A stretch of 64,000 nt of DNA, taken from contig OMXI01000014.1 of NCBI GenBank assembly GCA_900314975.1, positions 1-64,000 on the forward strand, given 5' to 3'. Of the stretch, positions 25,249 to 33,668 are shown piece after piece (positions within the stretch are counted from its first letter, which is position 1; each line of letters starts with the position of its first letter). Origin of the DNA: an uncultured Eubacteriales bacterium (GTDB lineage Bacteria > Bacillota > Clostridia > Oscillospirales > Ruminococcaceae). The translations under genes and the position numbers were made by a program. The notes beneath the pieces were generated by a model. It had not been told where the DNA came from, did no database searches, and saw only the letters and a program-made list of their open reading frames with translations.

Positions 25249-26547
25249 ATGAACAAATTGATCACTAAGTCCTGCGAGGAAATAATGACCACGGTGTACA
25301 AGCCTATCGAGTTCGCCGTTGACGGCTTGCTTGCACAAGGCTTGTACATTCTTGCAGGCTCCCCGAAGGCGGGAAAATCGTGGCTTGCTTTGCAGCTTTG
25401 CCTTGCAGTTGCAAAGGGCGAAAAGCTGCTCGAGCGTGAAACTGCAAACGGAACGGCTCTGTACTTTTGTCTCGAGGACGGGTACGAGCGTATCCAAAAG
25501 CGGCTGTACGAGCTGACCGACGAACCGTCTGAAAAGCTGTATTTTTCTATTCTTGCCGACACTATCGGCTGCGGATTGGAAGAGCAGATCACCAAGTTCA
25601 AGTCTGCGCACGATGACTTGCGGCTGGTTATCATCGACACTCTTCAAATGGTAAGGAGCGAGACTGAATCCACCTACGGCAGCGACTACGCAGAGCTTCT
25701 GCCGCTGAAAGCTCTTGCACAGCAGCTCGGTATCTGCATCGTGCTTGTACATCATCTTCGCAAGGCTGCCGACAAAGATCCGTTCAACATGGTCTCGGGC
25801 AGCACAGGTCTGAACGGCTGTGTAGACGGACTTCTTGTTCTGATGAAAGCAAAACGGAGTGCGAACCAAGCGACACTTCACTGCACAGGTCGTGACATTG
25901 AGGACACCGAGCTGCTGCTCACACGGCAAGGCGCAAGGTGGACGGTCACTGACGAGAGCGAGGATAAGCCGCCCGATCTTTTCTCTTTTGCCATTCACGA
26001 CCTGATGCTTGAGCAGCTTTCGTTCAAAGGCTCGGCAACAGAGCTGTGCGGTCTGCTGACGGAAAAGTACAAGCAAGAGTTTTTCCCGAATATGATCAAG
26101 AAAGAGCTGACCTTTCACGGCTACGAGTTGCAAAGCTACGGCGTGAATTTCTCTCACAAGCGCAGCAACGGGCAGCGGCTCATCACACTGGAATATGACC
26201 GTGACAGTGACACCGGTGACGGCAGAAATCTGATGCCCGAGCCCTCACAAAATGCTGACCCTGCTGTCACTATTGGAGAAACCGAAAGCTCGCAAACCGT
26301 TGATACTATTGACTCTTCGGCAACAGGAGAAAGCAACACTTGTGAAAAGTTAGCTGACCCTGTCGGGCTGTTCGCTGTCCCTTTTCGCAGCGGAGCTGAC
26401 CCTGAGTATGTCATCGTAGGCGGAAAGAAAGTTGAGTTGAAGCGCTACACACTTAACGAGTTGCTCAACCAAAGTGCAGCAAGACTGCGAGAAAAGATTT
26501 TCAAGGAACGAGGTGTTCTTGTTCCCGAATTCGACCCCGCACTGTGA
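25249..26547 (+). CDS. RepA-like AAA_25 ATPase of a mobile element
   Basis: This 432-residue P-loop ATPase belongs to the RepA/RecA-like (AAA_25) group that drives replication of plasmids and integrative elements. Walker A is LAGSPKAGKSWLALQL near residue 36, Walker B RLVIIDTLQM near residue 125, and a further conserved block ICIVLVHHLRK with GSTGLNGCVDGLLVL lies near residues 163-200. The C-terminal half (about 240-432) has a winged-helix-like region and a Ser/Thr/Glu-rich linker. The start has AGGAGAG at good spacing. It is followed by 730 bases without a clear gene. Confidence 0.82.
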   Translation: MNKLITKSCEEIMTTVYKPIEFAVDGLLAQGLYILAGSPKAGKSWLALQLCLAVAKGEKLLERETANGTALYFCLEDGYERIQKRLYELTDEPSEKLYFSILADTIGCGLEEQITKFKSAHDDLRLVIIDTLQMVRSETESTYGSDYAELLPLKALAQQLGICIVLVHHLRKAADKDPFNMVSGSTGLNGCVDGLLVLMKAKRSANQATLHCTGRDIEDTELLLTRQGARWTVTDESEDKPPDLFSFAIHDLMLEQLSFKGSATELCGLLTEKYKQEFFPNMIKKELTFHGYELQSYGVNFSHKRSNGQRLITLEYDRDSDTGDGRNLMPEPSQNADPAVTIGETESSQTVDTIDSSATGESNTCEKLADPVGLFAVPFRSGADPEYVIVGGKKVELKRYTLNELLNQSAARLREKIFKERGVLVPEFDPAL

Positions 26548-27278
26548 GCCGATTTGTGCCCACCCTCTTCCCCAGTGGAGAGTTTACCCGAACCGCAGGC
26601 ACAGAACGCCGCACATGGCAACGTGGCGCAAGTGTGAGCGAATGACAGGGCAAGGAACTCTCGCCGCAGGAGTTTACTATCTGTATAGTAACTCTGAAAT
26701 AGCAGAAAAGAGAAAAACCCGAGATTGAACGCTTCGCAGAGAACGAGTGCTGAACAAAACTGTTCCAAGTATCAGTATCAAACAGCAGTCCGAAAGCTGC
26801 ACTGATTCCGGGCACGCCAGCATCGCCTCTGGCTGTCCACCTGTCCCGCTAAAGCGGGTCGGCGATCTGCCGAGTCAGCCGGCTCGGGGCGGACCCCGTG
26901 ACCCCCTGTCTCATTGGCAGAAAAAGAATATGTCTGAACTGATAACCCGATAGTTTTGAGTACAGCCAAACAAGGTTCGATTTGAGGGCATTAATAGCTT
27001 TGCAGGAAAAAGCACGGCGTCATTTGCCGCCGCACGCCTCACTTCGACGAGCAAAGCTCGGCGTGTTTGCGAGAGAATCTGCAAAATCAAAATTGGAGTC
27101 AAAATCGTAAATCTGCAAAAGTACCGACGTCAAAATTCAAAAAGTGTGCCTGTAACTCCGCTGGTGCGAGGTTATCCGATGACGTCATGGGCAGTTTTCA
27201 GCCGAACTACAAATATGTGTTGAAACTCTTAACGGCGAAAAACGAAATCTAAAATCTAAATCGAAAGGAAGATCAAAA
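26548..27278. other. Non-coding, palindrome-rich stretch; possible transfer-origin remnant
   Basis: I find no supported gene. Around 26,845-26,925 there are clustered GC-rich inverted repeats (CCCGCT-AA-AGCGGG, then CGGC-GATCT-GCCG), followed by GGACCCCGTGACCCCCTGTC. A second palindrome, CGAGC-AAA-GCTCG, is near 27,048-27,060. In related elements a relaxase gene and oriT usually sit between repA and the recombinase. Here only the structured DNA remains, so loss of the mobilisation gene is plausible (inference). Confidence 0.4.
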
Positions 27279-27488
27279 ATGACAAACTATAATTCAAAAA
27301 TGATGTGCTGCTTGGTGCACAAAAAAGACAGACAAAATTCGTTGCAGTTGGTGATAGATAACCGCCGCAGAGTGTGGTACTCTTGTGGTAAAAACTACTG
27401 CAATAAATTGTATAATCCACCTGACGATGATAAGAATAAAGATAGGAGTGATGCGTTTGAAGATTACAGAAAAATGCAAGGCTCTTGA
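27279..27488 (+). CDS. Small Cys-rich ORF in the element
   Basis: This 69-codon ORF has AAAGGAAG upstream of its ATG. The product has CC-LVH near the start and SCGKNYC further on, a Cys/His spacing that could bind zinc, and an acidic-basic tail. Its end overlaps the next small ORF by 38 bases in another frame. I do not recognise a family; the ribosome binding site is the main support. Confidence 0.45.
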   Translation: MTNYNSKMMCCLVHKKDRQNSLQLVIDNRRRVWYSCGKNYCNKLYNPPDDDKNKDRSDAFEDYRKMQGS

Positions 27489-27600
27489 GCTTAAAAAGCA
27501 GACCCTCACCGCCTGGACGAGAATACTTCTCGGGCGTGGTGAGATAGATGTGAAAAAGTACAACCGAATGCTTGTGCTTATCGACAAGCTCACAGCCTGA
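27451..27600 (+). CDS. Small basic helical ORF before the recombinase
   Basis: A 49-codon ORF starts at the ATG at 27451, with AGGAG very close upstream. The product is mostly helical and basic (KCKALELKKQTLTAWTRILLGRG, with a recognition-helix-like LTAWTRIL). Small helix-turn-helix proteins at this position in serine-recombinase elements are often excisionases or regulators, but I cannot assign this one. A GC-rich hairpin without T tail (27604-27624) follows. Confidence 0.45.
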   Translation: MRLKITEKCKALELKKQTLTAWTRILLGRGEIDVKKYNRMLVLIDKLTA

Positions 27601-27706
27601 AAAAGCCCGCTGCAAAGGCGGGCTACATAGAGTGGATATGTAAATGTTTCCACCGTATTGATTTTGAAAAATAACAAGTTATAATTAAGATAAAGGAGGA
27701 TATCTT

Positions 27707-29407
27707 ATGGATATTTACAAGGCTCGTCAGCTGATGACGAGCGAGCGGAAAACTATTTTTGACCTGGACATCAACGTGACTTTTTACGCACGAGTGTCCA
27801 CCCTCTCGGACGAGCAGGAAAACTCTATCGAGAATCAGATAAGCTACTTCACCGAGATGATAAAGTCAAATGCACATTGGAACTACGTCGAGGGCTATGT
27901 GGACAGAGTCAGAGGCGAGAGCGCCGAGAATCGTGAGTCGTTTATGCAGATGATAGACGACGGCAAGTCCGGCAAGTTCGACCTCGTGCTGACTAAAGAG
28001 GTCAGCAGATTTGCAAGAAACACCATCGACAGCCTGACCTACACAAGAGAGCTGCTCAGCTCAGGCGTGGGAGTGTTCTTTCAGAACGATAATATCTGCA
28101 CCATAGACCCCGACTCCGAGCTTCGCCTCACGATAATGTCGAGCATAGCCGCAGACGAGGTAAGAAAGCTGTCCGAGCGTGTGCGTTTCGGACACAAGCG
28201 TGCCATTAAAAACGGCAACGTCCTTGGCAACAACCGCATCTTCGGCTACGATAAAAAAGACTGCAAGCTGGTCATCAACGAAGAGGAAGCCGAAATGGTC
28301 AGGCTCATATTCGAGCTGTACTCCACAGGCGATACCAGCGTGCGGAAGATAGAACGGATACTCTACGACAAAGGCTATCGGGGACGAAACGGCACACGCA
28401 TACACCACAACACCATCTCGGGAATAATTCAGAACCCCAAGTACAAAGGCTACTACTGCGGAAACAAAGTCACCACCGTTGACTACCGCACCAAAGAGCA
28501 GAAGTTCCTGCCGCAGGAAGAATGGGTGATTTATAAGGACGAAACAGGCGATACAGTCCCCGCAATAGTCTCCGAGGAGATATGGGACAGGTGCAATCAG
28601 ATATTTGCCTACCGCAGCAGCGTGATAAAAGCAAGAGAACATTCCTTCAAGGACAAAAGCGTGTTCACGGGTAAGATATGGTGTCAGGCTCACGATAAGC
28701 CATACTGGCGGACGAGCTTTTCAAACAGCGCATCAAAGGGCAAGCCCGTCTACGAATGGATATGCTCCGAGAAAAAACGCTTCGGCACAAAGACCTGCGC
28801 ATCATTTGCCATACTTGAAAGCGAACTTTACAAAATGCTGTCGGGATTTTTCACCGAGATAGCAGGCGACCTTGACGACTACATCGAAACATTCCTTGAA
28901 ATATACAAGCAAGCCGACAACACAGGCGAGCTTCAAAAGGAGCTGAACAGACTGCAGGTGCAGCTTGACAAGGAGAACCGCAAGCGTGACAAGCTGCTGG
29001 AGCTTTACATGGAGGAAACTATCTCCAAGGCGGAGTTCACCGAGCGCAACACCAAGCACACCAAGGTCATCCAGGACATCGAAAACGAGATGCGCTACCG
29101 CAAAGAAAAGTCCCAGGACAGCGAGCAGTACGCAAAGAATATCCGCCGCATCGGCGACTACTTCCGCAATATGTACGACCCCACAGGCGTAATGACCAAG
29201 GAAGATGTTGACGAAATGGCAAAGGCGGTCATCGACAGGATAGATGTCGTGCCAATGAACAAAAACACCATGAAATTGCAAATAAAGCTGCTAACTGGCG
29301 ATAACGAGCCTGTCACCTACGTCAGAAAGGGAGCAAGGTATGCTCGGCGTTCAGGTAACATCAGCAAGAAGATGATCGATTCCTACAAGGCAGGCAACAA
29401 CAAGTAA
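27707..29407 (+). CDS. Large serine recombinase (site-specific integrase)
   Basis: This 566-residue member of the large serine recombinase family integrates and excises mobile elements. The resolvase catalytic domain spans about 20-165 (TFYARVSTLSDEQENSIENQI with the nucleophile Ser, then LVLTKEVSRFARNTID). The recombinase domain is about 185-300, and a zinc-ribbon domain lies about 325-370 (Cys at GKIWC and CSEKKRFGTKTC). A coiled coil spans about 395-475. The ATG at 27707 has AAGGAGG at good spacing. It is full length with no visible defects. Its position next to conserved chromosomal genes suggests that the integration site lies just downstream. Confidence 0.93.
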   Translation: MDIYKARQLMTSERKTIFDLDINVTFYARVSTLSDEQENSIENQISYFTEMIKSNAHWNYVEGYVDRVRGESAENRESFMQMIDDGKSGKFDLVLTKEVSRFARNTIDSLTYTRELLSSGVGVFFQNDNICTIDPDSELRLTIMSSIAADEVRKLSERVRFGHKRAIKNGNVLGNNRIFGYDKKDCKLVINEEEAEMVRLIFELYSTGDTSVRKIERILYDKGYRGRNGTRIHHNTISGIIQNPKYKGYYCGNKVTTVDYRTKEQKFLPQEEWVIYKDETGDTVPAIVSEEIWDRCNQIFAYRSSVIKAREHSFKDKSVFTGKIWCQAHDKPYWRTSFSNSASKGKPVYEWICSEKKRFGTKTCASFAILESELYKMLSGFFTEIAGDLDDYIETFLEIYKQADNTGELQKELNRLQVQLDKENRKRDKLLELYMEETISKAEFTERNTKHTKVIQDIENEMRYRKEKSQDSEQYAKNIRRIGDYFRNMYDPTGVMTKEDVDEMAKAVIDRIDVVPMNKNTMKLQIKLLTGDNEPVTYVRKGARYARRSGNISKKMIDSYKAGNNK

Positions 29408-29424
29408 CACTTGCCTTAAAGCAA

Positions 29425-29460
29425 AAAAGAGCTGCTGCACTCGCGGCGGCTCTTTGCTTT
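29425..29460 (+). terminator. Terminator after the serine recombinase
   Basis: GCAAAAAAGAGC...GCTCTTTGC stem with inner G-T pairs (GCTGCTGC / GCGGCGGC), loop ACTC, followed by TTTT. Confidence 0.75.
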
Positions 29461-29501
29461 TACATAACCTTTCACTCTCAATCCCTGCAATAGCACAAAA
29501 A

Positions 29502-29526
29502 ATCCCCGCACACTATGTACGGGGAT
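29502..29526 (-). terminator. Terminator of the rsmD-coaD-coiled-coil operon
   Basis: ATCCCCG / CGGGGAT stem; on the minus strand it is followed by TTTTTTG. It lies just after the stop at 29538. Confidence 0.75.
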
Positions 29527-29537
29527 AAAACATCATA

Positions 29538-30068
29538 TCAGTTTTCAGGCACAATGATTTTTGGCTTTCTCGGAGCGTCATCAGACGGACCTGCGATCTT
29601 CTCAAGTGCCTCGTGAGTAGCAGTAACATCTGCAACACACTTTGAAAGCACATTGTGAGCCTCGCCCAGAGAAATGTTCAGCTTTTCAACCATAGCCTTT
29701 CTGATAGCAAGGTCCTGAGCCTTGGCGTTGGCGATGATCTTCTCCGCCTCCTCGTTAGCCCTCTGTGCCTCGGCATTGGCATAGTCGTGCGCCTGCTTGA
29801 CTATCTCCTCCTCGCTGATAAGCACCTGAGCCTGTGCGTTGGCATCCTTGATTATCTGGTTAGCCTGCCTGCGCGCATCGTCAAGAATATTCTGTCTGTC
29901 CTTTTCGATCTCCTTTGCCTTCTGGATCTCTGCGGGAACAGACATGATAAGGTCATCTATCATATCAATAAGCGGCTCTGCATCTACCTTCTTCTTATTT
30001 GAAAGCGGAGCATTCGGCGCATTGAGCAGCGCAGCCTTAATACCATTCAATCCTTCTTCAAGTGTCAT
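29538..30068 (-). CDS. DivIVA/V-ATPase-E-like coiled-coil protein
   Basis: This 176-residue, mostly helical protein (about residues 50-130 coiled coil) is rich in Ala, Glu, Lys, Gln and Asn, like the coiled-coil proteins encoded next to coaD in many Clostridia and annotated as ATPase-like or DivIVA-like. The repeated NQIIKDANAQAQ, then NAEAQRANEEAEKIIANAKAQ pattern resembles stator or DivIVA-type helices. It has no signal peptide. It follows coaD on the same strand with a 31-base gap and ends at a terminator. The exact role is unknown; a structural role in division or membrane organisation is a guess from the fold. Confidence 0.75.
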   Translation of the reverse strand: MTLEEGLNGIKAALLNAPNAPLSNKKKVDAEPLIDMIDDLIMSVPAEIQKAKEIEKDRQNILDDARRQANQIIKDANAQAQVLISEEEIVKQAHDYANAEAQRANEEAEKIIANAKAQDLAIRKAMVEKLNISLGEAHNVLSKCVADVTATHEALEKIAGPSDDAPRKPKIIVPEN

Positions 30069-30099
30069 TGTATAACATCCTTTCTTGCACCTATAAAGG

Positions 30100-30603
30100 C
30101 TATCTTATTATGTCATCAGGTCTGAAAAGCCTGTGCTTTATAAAATCGTGTATCTCGGGAGGAACAAACCCCGAAATGTCTCCGCCGAAAAAGGCGATCT
30201 GCTTTACCACGCTCGACGAAAGGAACATATTCTCACCCGTTGTGGTCAGAAAAACAGTCTCCGCACCGTCGTAAAGCTTTTTGTTGGCAAGCGCCATCTG
30301 AAATTCGTATTCAAAGTCCGAGACCGCGCGCAAACCCTTTACAATAGCCGTCGCGCCCGTTCTTTTAAGGTAATCCGCAAGCAGCCCGTCGTGGCAGTCG
30401 ACCACCACATTGTCAAGGTGCTTTACCACGCTGTATATCATCTCGACCCTCTCGCTCACCGTGAAAGCAGCCTGCTTTGCCGCATTGAACGAAACCAGAA
30501 CGATAACCTTGTCAAAAAGCGTTGATGCCCTGTTTATAATGTCGATGTGTCCTCTCGTTATCGGGTCAAAGCTTCCCGGACATACCGCAATCCGCTTCAT
30601 CAT
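30100..30603 (-). CDS. coaD: Phosphopantetheine adenylyltransferase
   Basis: CoaD transfers AMP from ATP to 4'-phosphopantetheine, the penultimate step of coenzyme A synthesis. Visible motifs are the nucleotidyltransferase T/HxGH signature (CPGSFDPITRGHIDII), the RGLRAVSDFEYEFQMALANKKL block and the ISSS-like FLSSSVVKQIAFFGGDISGFVP end. The 167-residue length is normal. The start ATG overlaps the rsmD stop (ATGA), so the two are translationally coupled, a very common pair in Firmicutes. Confidence 0.96.
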   Translation of the reverse strand: MMKRIAVCPGSFDPITRGHIDIINRASTLFDKVIVLVSFNAAKQAAFTVSERVEMIYSVVKHLDNVVVDCHDGLLADYLKRTGATAIVKGLRAVSDFEYEFQMALANKKLYDGAETVFLTTTGENMFLSSSVVKQIAFFGGDISGFVPPEIHDFIKHRLFRPDDIIR

Positions 30604-31151
30604 TCATCTTCCTTTTCACCCGCATAAAAAACTGTCACCGCGGTCTTGCCGTACTTGTACCTCTTGCGCAGAGTCAAGCCCTCGTATCCACCGTCAAGTT
30701 CCAGCTCCTTTTCATGCTCGCACACGACCAGAGCACCGTCATTGAGCAAGCCGCCCAGCATACCGAGCACCTGCTGCACAGTCCCCTGCCTGTACGGCGG
30801 GTCAATAAAAACTATATCAAATCCGCCCTTTGAGACCTTGAGATATTCGATACTGTCCATTCCCAGAACTCTCGATTCTCCCGTCAGCTTGCAGTCCGAA
30901 ACGTTTTTCTTTATCACCTTCACAGCCTCGGGATTTGAGTCCACAAAAACGCAGTGGCTCGCTCCCCTGCTGACAGCCTCAATGCCCATCTGACCGCTTC
31001 CAGCGAACAAATCAAGCACCGATGCGCCCTGCAAGTCGAACTGTATCACCGAAAACACAGCCTCCTTGACCATATCCGTCGTCGGACGCGTGTCAAGTCC
31101 CTCAAGCGTTGTCAGCTTTTTACCTCTGCATTTTCCAGTAATTACTCTCAT
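30600..31151 (-). CDS. rsmD: 16S rRNA (guanine966-N2)-methyltransferase
   Basis: RsmD methylates G966 of 16S rRNA using SAM. The start is set at the ATG at 31151 (MRVITGKCRGKKL), preceded by GGGAG, which gives 183 residues, the family norm; the longer frame adds 13 residues without support. Motif I (VLDLFAGSGQMGIEAVSRGA) and the catalytic DPPY (FDIVFIDPPYRQG) are clear. It heads the rsmD-coaD-coiled-coil operon. Confidence 0.95.
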   Translation of the reverse strand: MRVITGKCRGKKLTTLEGLDTRPTTDMVKEAVFSVIQFDLQGASVLDLFAGSGQMGIEAVSRGASHCVFVDSNPEAVKVIKKNVSDCKLTGESRVLGMDSIEYLKVSKGGFDIVFIDPPYRQGTVQQVLGMLGGLLNDGALVVCEHEKELELDGGYEGLTLRKRYKYGKTAVTVFYAGEKEDE

Positions 31152-31285
31152 AAACAGTCTCCCGGTGGGTAATAAGATACAATTTCCCAACTAATTATAC
31201 AATAATTATTTCAATTTGTCTATACCTTTTTGAATTTTTCTTGATTTTTTCTTATAAAATTACAAAAGCATTGCCTTTTCCTGTG

Positions 31286-32050
31286 TCAGACCTCTCCCTT
31301 TTTGCTCTGTACCCTGCCAGTCACCGCAACGAGCATTTTGCGCGGTATCAGCCTTGAACCCACAGCCGCCAGCTTGAGCGTCGCCGACGGCACAATAATA
31401 GTCTTTCCGCCGAACATACCCTTTACCGCCTCATCACTGCACTGCTTTGCGCTTATCGCCTTAACGCCGAAAGAGCAGCCTGCGACCTCGTTGAACTCGG
31501 TGTCCACAGGTCCCGGGCAGAGCGCGCACACCCTGACCCTGCTGCCCTGCTCTTCAAGTTCCCTTGCAACCGCACTCGTCAGGTCAGCAACATATGCCTT
31601 TGTCGCATAGTAGGTACTCATATACGGACCACCGCTCATCAGCCCCGCACTCGACGCAATGTTCATAATGTAACCGCTGCCGCGCGCCGTGAAATCCTTC
31701 AGAAACAGCTTCATCAGAATATGCACCGCCGTGACGTTGGTGTCTATCATATCAAGCTCGCGCTGTAAGTCTGTCTCCTCGAATTTCCCGAAAAGCCCGA
31801 AACCTGCACCGTTTATCAGTACACCAATCTTTTCGTCCTTCACCTGCTCGTAAAGCGAAAAGCACTGCTCGCGCTTTGACAGGTCGCACACAACGACCCT
31901 CGTGTTGTCGCCAAGCTCCGCCGCAAGCTCGTTAAGCCTGTCCTCCCTGCGCGCACACAGTATGCAGCGGAAACCCCTTGCATAAAGGTTTTTCGCTATC
32001 TCACGTCCGATTCCCGAGCTTGCGCCCGTGATAAGCGCCGTCTTTGCCAT
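31286..32050 (-). CDS. Short-chain dehydrogenase/reductase
   Basis: This 254-residue NAD(P)-dependent oxidoreductase has a Rossmann fold of the classical SDR type. It has the cofactor motif TGASSGIGRE (residues 7-16), the NNAG-like LINGAGFG (about 85-92), catalytic Ser in NIASSAGLMSG and YxxxK in YYATKAYV. The Arg after the first strand (CARRED) favours NADPH. The start ATG follows GGAGGAGGGC. The substrate cannot be told from sequence. It stands alone, divergent from the nucleotidyltransferase gene. Confidence 0.92.
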   Translation of the reverse strand: MAKTALITGASSGIGREIAKNLYARGFRCILCARREDRLNELAAELGDNTRVVVCDLSKREQCFSLYEQVKDEKIGVLINGAGFGLFGKFEETDLQRELDMIDTNVTAVHILMKLFLKDFTARGSGYIMNIASSAGLMSGGPYMSTYYATKAYVADLTSAVARELEEQGSRVRVCALCPGPVDTEFNEVAGCSFGVKAISAKQCSDEAVKGMFGGKTIIVPSATLKLAAVGSRLIPRKMLVAVTGRVQSKKGEV

Positions 32051-32117
32051 AATGCCCTCCTCCTCAATTCAAAATATACAATTCTTTCAGTTGTTTATCC
32101 AAGTTTTTACGATTCTA

Positions 32118-32146
32118 TTGACAAACCACCTGTTATATGCGATAAT
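32118..32146 (+). promoter_or_regulatory. Promoter of the nucleotidyltransferase gene
   Basis: TTGACA (32118-32123), 17 bases and GATAAT (32141-32146) on the plus strand. Confidence 0.7.
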
Positions 32147-32262
32147 GTATCCAGACGATTTTTTCATATTACTATGATAAGTCTACTTTTTAAAAATGTC
32201 AACTGCAAACAGCAAAGATACACAAAAATATTTTCAATGTGTCACTTAACGGAGGAATATAA

Positions 32263-33174
32263 ATGCACGCAACACTCGTCGTCCTCGCAGCAGGACTCGG
32301 CAGCCGTTTCAAAGGCGGAATCAAGCAGCTCGAACCGCTCGGACCAAGCGGCGAGATAATTATGGACTACTCTATTTACGATGCAAAGCAGGCAGGCTTT
32401 GACAAAGTCGTTTTTATAATCCGCAAGGATATCCGCGAGGCTTTTGATAAAATGATCGGCGAGCGCATCAAGCAGCATATCGCCGTTGACTACGTCTATC
32501 AGGAGCTTGACTGTCTGCCCGAAGGCTTTACCTGTCCCAGCGACAGAGTTAAGCCGTGGGGTCACGGTCACGCAGTGTATTGCTGCAAGGGCGTTGTAAA
32601 CGAGCCTTTCGTTGTCATCAACGCAGATGACTACTACGGCAAACAGGCTTTCACCGAGCTTTACAAAAAGCTTGAAACTATGCAGCAGACCGAGCCTATG
32701 AACATCGTCATGGCAGGCTTTAAGCTAAAAAATACCCTGAGCGAATTCGGCAGCGTAAACCGCGGCGTGTGCAAGGTAAGCGGCGATAAGCTGACAAGCA
32801 TTGAGGAGACCTACGAGATTCGCCGTGAGCAAGACGGACTTGTCCACAGCGGAAAAGACGGTCAGCCTGACAAGCTGATAGACGAGAACAGCTACGTTTC
32901 AATGAATATCTGGGCTTGCCCCGCAGGCTTTATCGATAAGCTTGATAAGCACTTCACAGCGTTCCTTGAAAAGAACTGCACCGACATAAAGGCGGAGTTC
33001 CTGCTGCCGGGTGCTATCGAGGAAATGATTGAATCGGGCGAGATAACCTGCGAAGTTGTTTCAAGCAGCGACCATTGGTTCGGCGTGACCTATGCGCAGG
33101 ATACCCCCATAGTCAAGACTCGTTTCAAGGAGCTGACGGACAAAGGCGTTTACCCCGTAAAGCTCTGGGGCTAA
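32263..33174 (+). CDS. Sugar-phosphate-type nucleotidyltransferase
   Basis: This 303-residue protein has the nucleotidyltransferase (GT-A-like) fold. The N-terminal signature VVLAAGLGSRFKGGIKQLEPL is the NTP-binding LxAGxGxR loop followed by a conserved Lys. NADDYYGKQAF supplies the metal-binding Asp pair, and a C-terminal FGVTYAQD segment resembles family members that lack a left-handed helix domain. It probably joins a nucleotide to a sugar or polyol phosphate; the substrate is not clear. GGAGG precedes the ATG. It has its own promoter and terminator (33206-33228), so it is monocistronic. Confidence 0.85.
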   Translation: MHATLVVLAAGLGSRFKGGIKQLEPLGPSGEIIMDYSIYDAKQAGFDKVVFIIRKDIREAFDKMIGERIKQHIAVDYVYQELDCLPEGFTCPSDRVKPWGHGHAVYCCKGVVNEPFVVINADDYYGKQAFTELYKKLETMQQTEPMNIVMAGFKLKNTLSEFGSVNRGVCKVSGDKLTSIEETYEIRREQDGLVHSGKDGQPDKLIDENSYVSMNIWACPAGFIDKLDKHFTAFLEKNCTDIKAEFLLPGAIEEMIESGEITCEVVSSSDHWFGVTYAQDTPIVKTRFKELTDKGVYPVKLWG

Positions 33175-33205
33175 CTGTACAATATTTTGTACCCTTGTAA
33201 TATGT

Positions 33206-33228
33206 AAGGCGGCACCCTGCCGCCTTTT
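33206..33228. terminator. Terminator between convergent genes
   Basis: AAGGCGGCA / TGCCGCCTT perfect 9-bp stem with a CCC loop, followed by TT; it serves the plus-strand nucleotidyltransferase gene and could also serve the small minus-strand gene. Confidence 0.8.
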
Positions 33229-33242
33229 GCATTTTGCGCACC

Positions 33243-33416
33243 TTAACCCATTATCTGCGCAATGCCCTGCGCTACCTCTCCGATAGCGTTCATTGCCCTG
33301 CTGGTGCGCTTTTTGAGCATTCTCTTTTCCGCACTGCTCGCCGCAGTCAGCGCGTAAGCTACTGTACCTGCCGCCGCACAAACGGAAATGCCCGTGATTA
33401 TCGTCTTAACTTTCAT
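33243..33416 (-). CDS. Small membrane-anchored protein, 57 residues
   Basis: The start is taken at the ATG at 33416, which has GGAGGG upstream. The product begins MKVKTIITGISVCAAAGTVAY, a single hydrophobic segment, followed by a basic helix (SAEKRMLKKRTSRAMNAIGEV) and a short C-terminal helix. The shape resembles YtxH-type small envelope proteins. Function unknown. Confidence 0.7.
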   Translation of the reverse strand: MKVKTIITGISVCAAAGTVAYALTAASSAEKRMLKKRTSRAMNAIGEVAQGIAQIMG

Positions 33417-33572
33417 CTTCTCTTCCCTCCGCACTATTATTATCCGCATACGCACCCGCAGTATGCAAGGATATCAAAGGCAGTTTTTCTTCCGCAAAAG
33501 GCAAGAAAAATAATTAATTTGTTGTTTAATCGTTTTATACAAACATTGTTCATAATTTGTTCGCAAACGCGT

Positions 33573-33602
33573 TTTACATTATGGTTCAATGCGTGGTATA
33601 AT
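33573..33602 (+). promoter_or_regulatory. Promoter of the leucine operon
   Basis: TTTACA (33573-33578), 18 bases and TATAAT (33597-33602). I looked for a T-box or leader peptide in the short leader (33,603-33,668) and saw none; only a weak A/T hairpin is present. Confidence 0.65.
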
Positions 33603-33668
33603 TAATTAGTAAATGAAAAAAACATTACAGTGTTTTTTTGCATATAAATCATAAAGGGGTTTATTCTT

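Larger units (their letters stand above)
24392..29460 (+). mobile_element. Integrative element module with large serine recombinase
   Basis: HTH protein, RepA-like ATPase, a GC-rich palindromic non-coding stretch, two small ORFs and a large serine recombinase lie in one direction, a gene set typical of integrative mobilizable elements of Clostridia. The recombinase ends only about 130 bp before conserved chromosomal genes, so one element boundary is probably at 29,410-29,540. The other boundary was not found. The BREX operon may be cargo of the same element, with the far end at or beyond the left edge of the window. No relaxase, coupling protein or conjugation gene is visible. Confidence 0.65.

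Noticed and set aside
25225-26157. 310-codon minus-strand frame opposite the RepA-like gene
   Set aside because: Antisense shadow; the plus-strand frame has Walker motifs and a good ribosome binding site.
29408-29537. Defined attachment site for the serine recombinase
   Set aside because: The boundary probably lies here, but I found no matching core repeat elsewhere in the window, so I do not call one.
33603-33668. T-box or leucine leader peptide before leuC
   Set aside because: The leader is short, and I saw neither the T-box sequence nor a Leu-rich ORF.
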